This document shows, piece after piece, positions 7,066-8,021 of a stretch of 8,021 nt of DNA. Position 1 is the stretch's first letter; the number at the start of each line of letters is the position of its first letter. The DNA is from Ferroplasmaceae archaeon UBA567 (lineage in GTDB: Archaea; Thermoplasmatota; Thermoplasmata; Thermoplasmatales; Thermoplasmataceae): NCBI GenBank assembly GCA_002505185.1, contig DAUP01000061.1:17148-25168 (forward strand). Reading direction: 5' to 3'. The notes under the pieces were generated by a model that was given only the letters and a program-made list of their open reading frames with translations, ran no database searches and was not told the DNA's origin. The position numbers and the translations under genes were made by a program.

Positions 7066-7087
7066 ACCATTGTATGTTAATAACATA

Positions 7088-7636
7088 ATGAAATCATCAT
7101 CGTTTATAATAATTAGCAACAACAATACGTTATTCCATATAGTCCCGATAAAATCAAATATATTAAAAAGCACTGAAACATTTAATATAAGCAACATCTC
7201 AACTAATAAATCAGTATCGCCGAATATAATAACACCAGATGCGGCACATCTTCTCTGTTTTAGCTTCTATGTAAAGTTCACTTCTGGCAAAATTAAATGG
7301 GGAGCAATATCATTTAATAATGAAAACACAGGAAGACTTGAATGTTACATAGCTCTTGGCGGAAGTATAAGTACTTTGGTAGGTGCAGTAGGTGCTAAAT
7401 TAGCTGGAGTACTTGCAGCAGCAACATTAGATGCATTGAAAACTATTGCTGTGGTATTCGCTGCGATGGCTGTAACGGTTGCTATCATAGCATCTGTAAA
7501 TGCATATGGTGGCTACGCTGGTATATATTTAGGTTTTGAAGATGGATGGTTTAACGTTCCATATCCTATATTTTCCTATAATCCCTTACCAAGCAGTTTT
7601 ACGGATATGGTAAACTGTCAACCGATAAATCTATAG
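7088..7636 (+). CDS. Hypothetical protein with a Gly/Ala-rich hydrophobic C-terminal half
   Basis: I do not recognise this 182-residue protein. Residues 1-50 are rich in Ser, Asn, Ile and Thr, as in exported archaeal proteins, but I see no clear signal peptide. Residues 51-87 look like beta strands (CFSFYVKF, IKWGAISF). Residues 88-150 are strongly hydrophobic and rich in Gly, Ala and Val, with two possible helices (about 89-113 and 116-138) followed by NAYGGYAGIYLGF. The last 32 residues are Tyr, Pro and Phe rich. There are three cysteines (57, 86, 177). The hydrophobic Gly/Ala block after a GG resembles bacteriocin-type core peptides, and the next gene could encode an immunity protein; this is inference. 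The ATG at 7088 is chosen because of the TATA box at 7056-7065. The frame may once have begun at 6974. A poorly conserved membrane or surface protein is the main alternative. Confidence 0.6.
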   Translation: MKSSSFIIISNNNTLFHIVPIKSNILKSTETFNISNISTNKSVSPNIITPDAAHLLCFSFYVKFTSGKIKWGAISFNNENTGRLECYIALGGSISTLVGAVGAKLAGVLAAATLDALKTIAVVFAAMAVTVAIIASVNAYGGYAGIYLGFEDGWFNVPYPIFSYNPLPSSFTDMVNCQPINL

Positions 7637-7645
7637 GTGTAAAAA

Positions 7646-7879
7646 ATGAATGAAAATAAATTAGAAATTCAAAATAAAGCACATAAAAAGCGAATTCCCA
7701 ATAATTTTATATTATCATTGATATTAATCACTACTATTTTTGAAGGATATGTGGCATATAGGGCATATTTAGGTCATGTTAATAATGCATACCTCGCAAA
7801 TATTTCTTTAATAGTGGTTTTTATCGAATTATTATATGTTATTATGGTACTGCGTTATCATATAAAAAGAAAGGTTTAA
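7646..7879 (+). CDS. Small two-helix membrane protein (77 aa)
   Basis: The product has a basic N-terminus (NKAHKKR), two hydrophobic helices at about residues 21-42 and 48-68, and a basic C-terminus (RYHIKRKV). Both ends are therefore predicted to be cytoplasmic with a short outside loop around YLGHVNNAY. The ATG is nine bases after the stop of the 182-residue gene, with GGTG six bases upstream as a ribosome-binding site, so the two genes are almost certainly cotranscribed. I recognise no family. Small basic proteins of this shape next to hydrophobic peptide genes are often immunity proteins, which makes that role a reasonable but untested guess. Confidence 0.7.
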   Translation: MNENKLEIQNKAHKKRIPNNFILSLILITTIFEGYVAYRAYLGHVNNAYLANISLIVVFIELLYVIMVLRYHIKRKV

Positions 7880-7908
7880 CAAAATGTGATAATAATTACA
7901 ATCATCCT

Positions 7909-8021
7909 ATGAGCAATAAAACTCCAACGTTGAGGGAGGTCATGAATTGTACAATAATTACATAGTTTCGTGAAACCTGAAATCAGAAGGTAATCCATCG
8001 GATAAGTCCTGAAAAATGGCA
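7909..8021 (+). pseudogene. Possible decayed gene start, runs off the window
   Basis: An ATG at 7909 opens MSNKTPTLREVMN, which looks like a protein N-terminus, but the frame soon ends at TAG 7963-7965. Two bases later in frame the sequence reads LYNNYIVS, TGA, NLKSEGNPSDKS, TGA, KMA to the window end. Restoring one T at the AATTG near 7945 would join the two parts as MN-L-YNNY. This would be one gene with a single-base deletion and two nonsense codons. A transposase or other mobile-element gene is a likely class for such debris, but I do not recognise it. All frames here are short, so chance is a real alternative. Confidence 0.3.

Larger units (their letters stand above)
6974..7087 (+). pseudogene. 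Possible former N-terminus, cut off by an in-frame TGA
   Basis: From ATG 6974 the frame reads MYHLSEHINNRFNNYYVY, then a TGA at 7028-7030, then YYNGTNSKEYILPLYVNNI. It runs without further stops into the 182-residue protein starting at 7088. The Tyr/Asn-rich composition continues smoothly across the TGA, so the simplest reading is one ancestral gene of about 220 codons with a nonsense change at codon 19. TGA is the ordinary stop of glnA and cca, so recoding is unlikely. Alternatively this is untranslated leader and the similarity is chance. Confidence 0.35.

Noticed and set aside
7070..7087. TTG at 7070 as the start of the 182-residue protein
   Set aside because: It has no ribosome-binding site, and the TATA box at 7056-7065 lies too close to it; the ATG at 7088 is correctly spaced.
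7965..7976. Inverted repeat GTTTC-GT-GAAAC as an insertion-sequence end or terminator
   Set aside because: It is five bases per arm with a two-base loop, has no partner copy in the window and no T run after it.
7972..8013. Two CCTGAAA words resembling D boxes of a C/D guide RNA
   Set aside because: No matching RTGATGA C box lies at the proper distance.
7876..8021. Minus-strand frame open from the window end to TAA at 7876-7878
   Set aside because: It is only about 47 codons, has an unusual Ile/Cys-rich tail and no recognisable motif; the plus-strand reading looks more protein-like, though neither is certain.

Overview
The window looks like chromosomal DNA from a moderately AT-rich euryarchaeon, most likely a member of the Thermoplasmatales (Ferroplasma, Acidiplasma, Picrophilus or Cuniculiplasma type). 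The evidence is an archaeal homomeric nascent-chain complex (NAC) protein with a C-terminal UBA domain, a class I (archaeal) CCA-adding enzyme, a compact valyl-tRNA synthetase, and TATA-like boxes placed about 25 bases before start codons, which fits mostly leaderless transcription. The genus is an inference; no rRNA or tRNA gene is present to fix it.

Layout. Bases 1-57 may be the last 18 codons of an upstream plus-strand gene, followed by a T-rich stretch. valS (144-2462, +) converges on glnA (2456-3781, -), and the two coding regions overlap by seven bases at their stops. A 171-base divergent promoter region (3782-3952) separates glnA from a gene for a 12-helix transporter-like membrane protein (3953-5101, +). 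It is followed on the same strand by nac (5126-5458), a possible 42-residue small ORF (5531-5659) and cca (5656-6939). The small ORF overlaps the cca start as ATGA. The cca ribosome-binding site lies in a possible hairpin formed inside the small ORF, so the two may be translationally coupled.

From about 6940 the window changes from conserved core genes to poorly recognisable ones. A 182-residue protein has a very hydrophobic Gly/Ala-rich second half (7088-7636). It is followed after nine bases by a 77-residue protein with two membrane helices (7646-7879). The pair has the shape of an antimicrobial-peptide precursor with its immunity protein, but that is only inference. The reading frame of the first gene continues upstream to 6974 through a single TGA, so the gene may have lost its original N-terminus. 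From 7909 to the window end there is protein-like sequence broken by stops and a probable frameshift, possibly a decayed gene.

The core genes are linked by function. ValRS charges tRNA-Val, the CCA enzyme completes tRNA 3' ends, NAC meets nascent chains at the ribosome, and glutamine synthetase supplies glutamine. The glutamine synthetase lacks both of the classical regulatory residues of its family. No CRISPR array, complete insertion sequence, rRNA or tRNA gene was seen, and no gene-free stretch exceeds about 170 bases.
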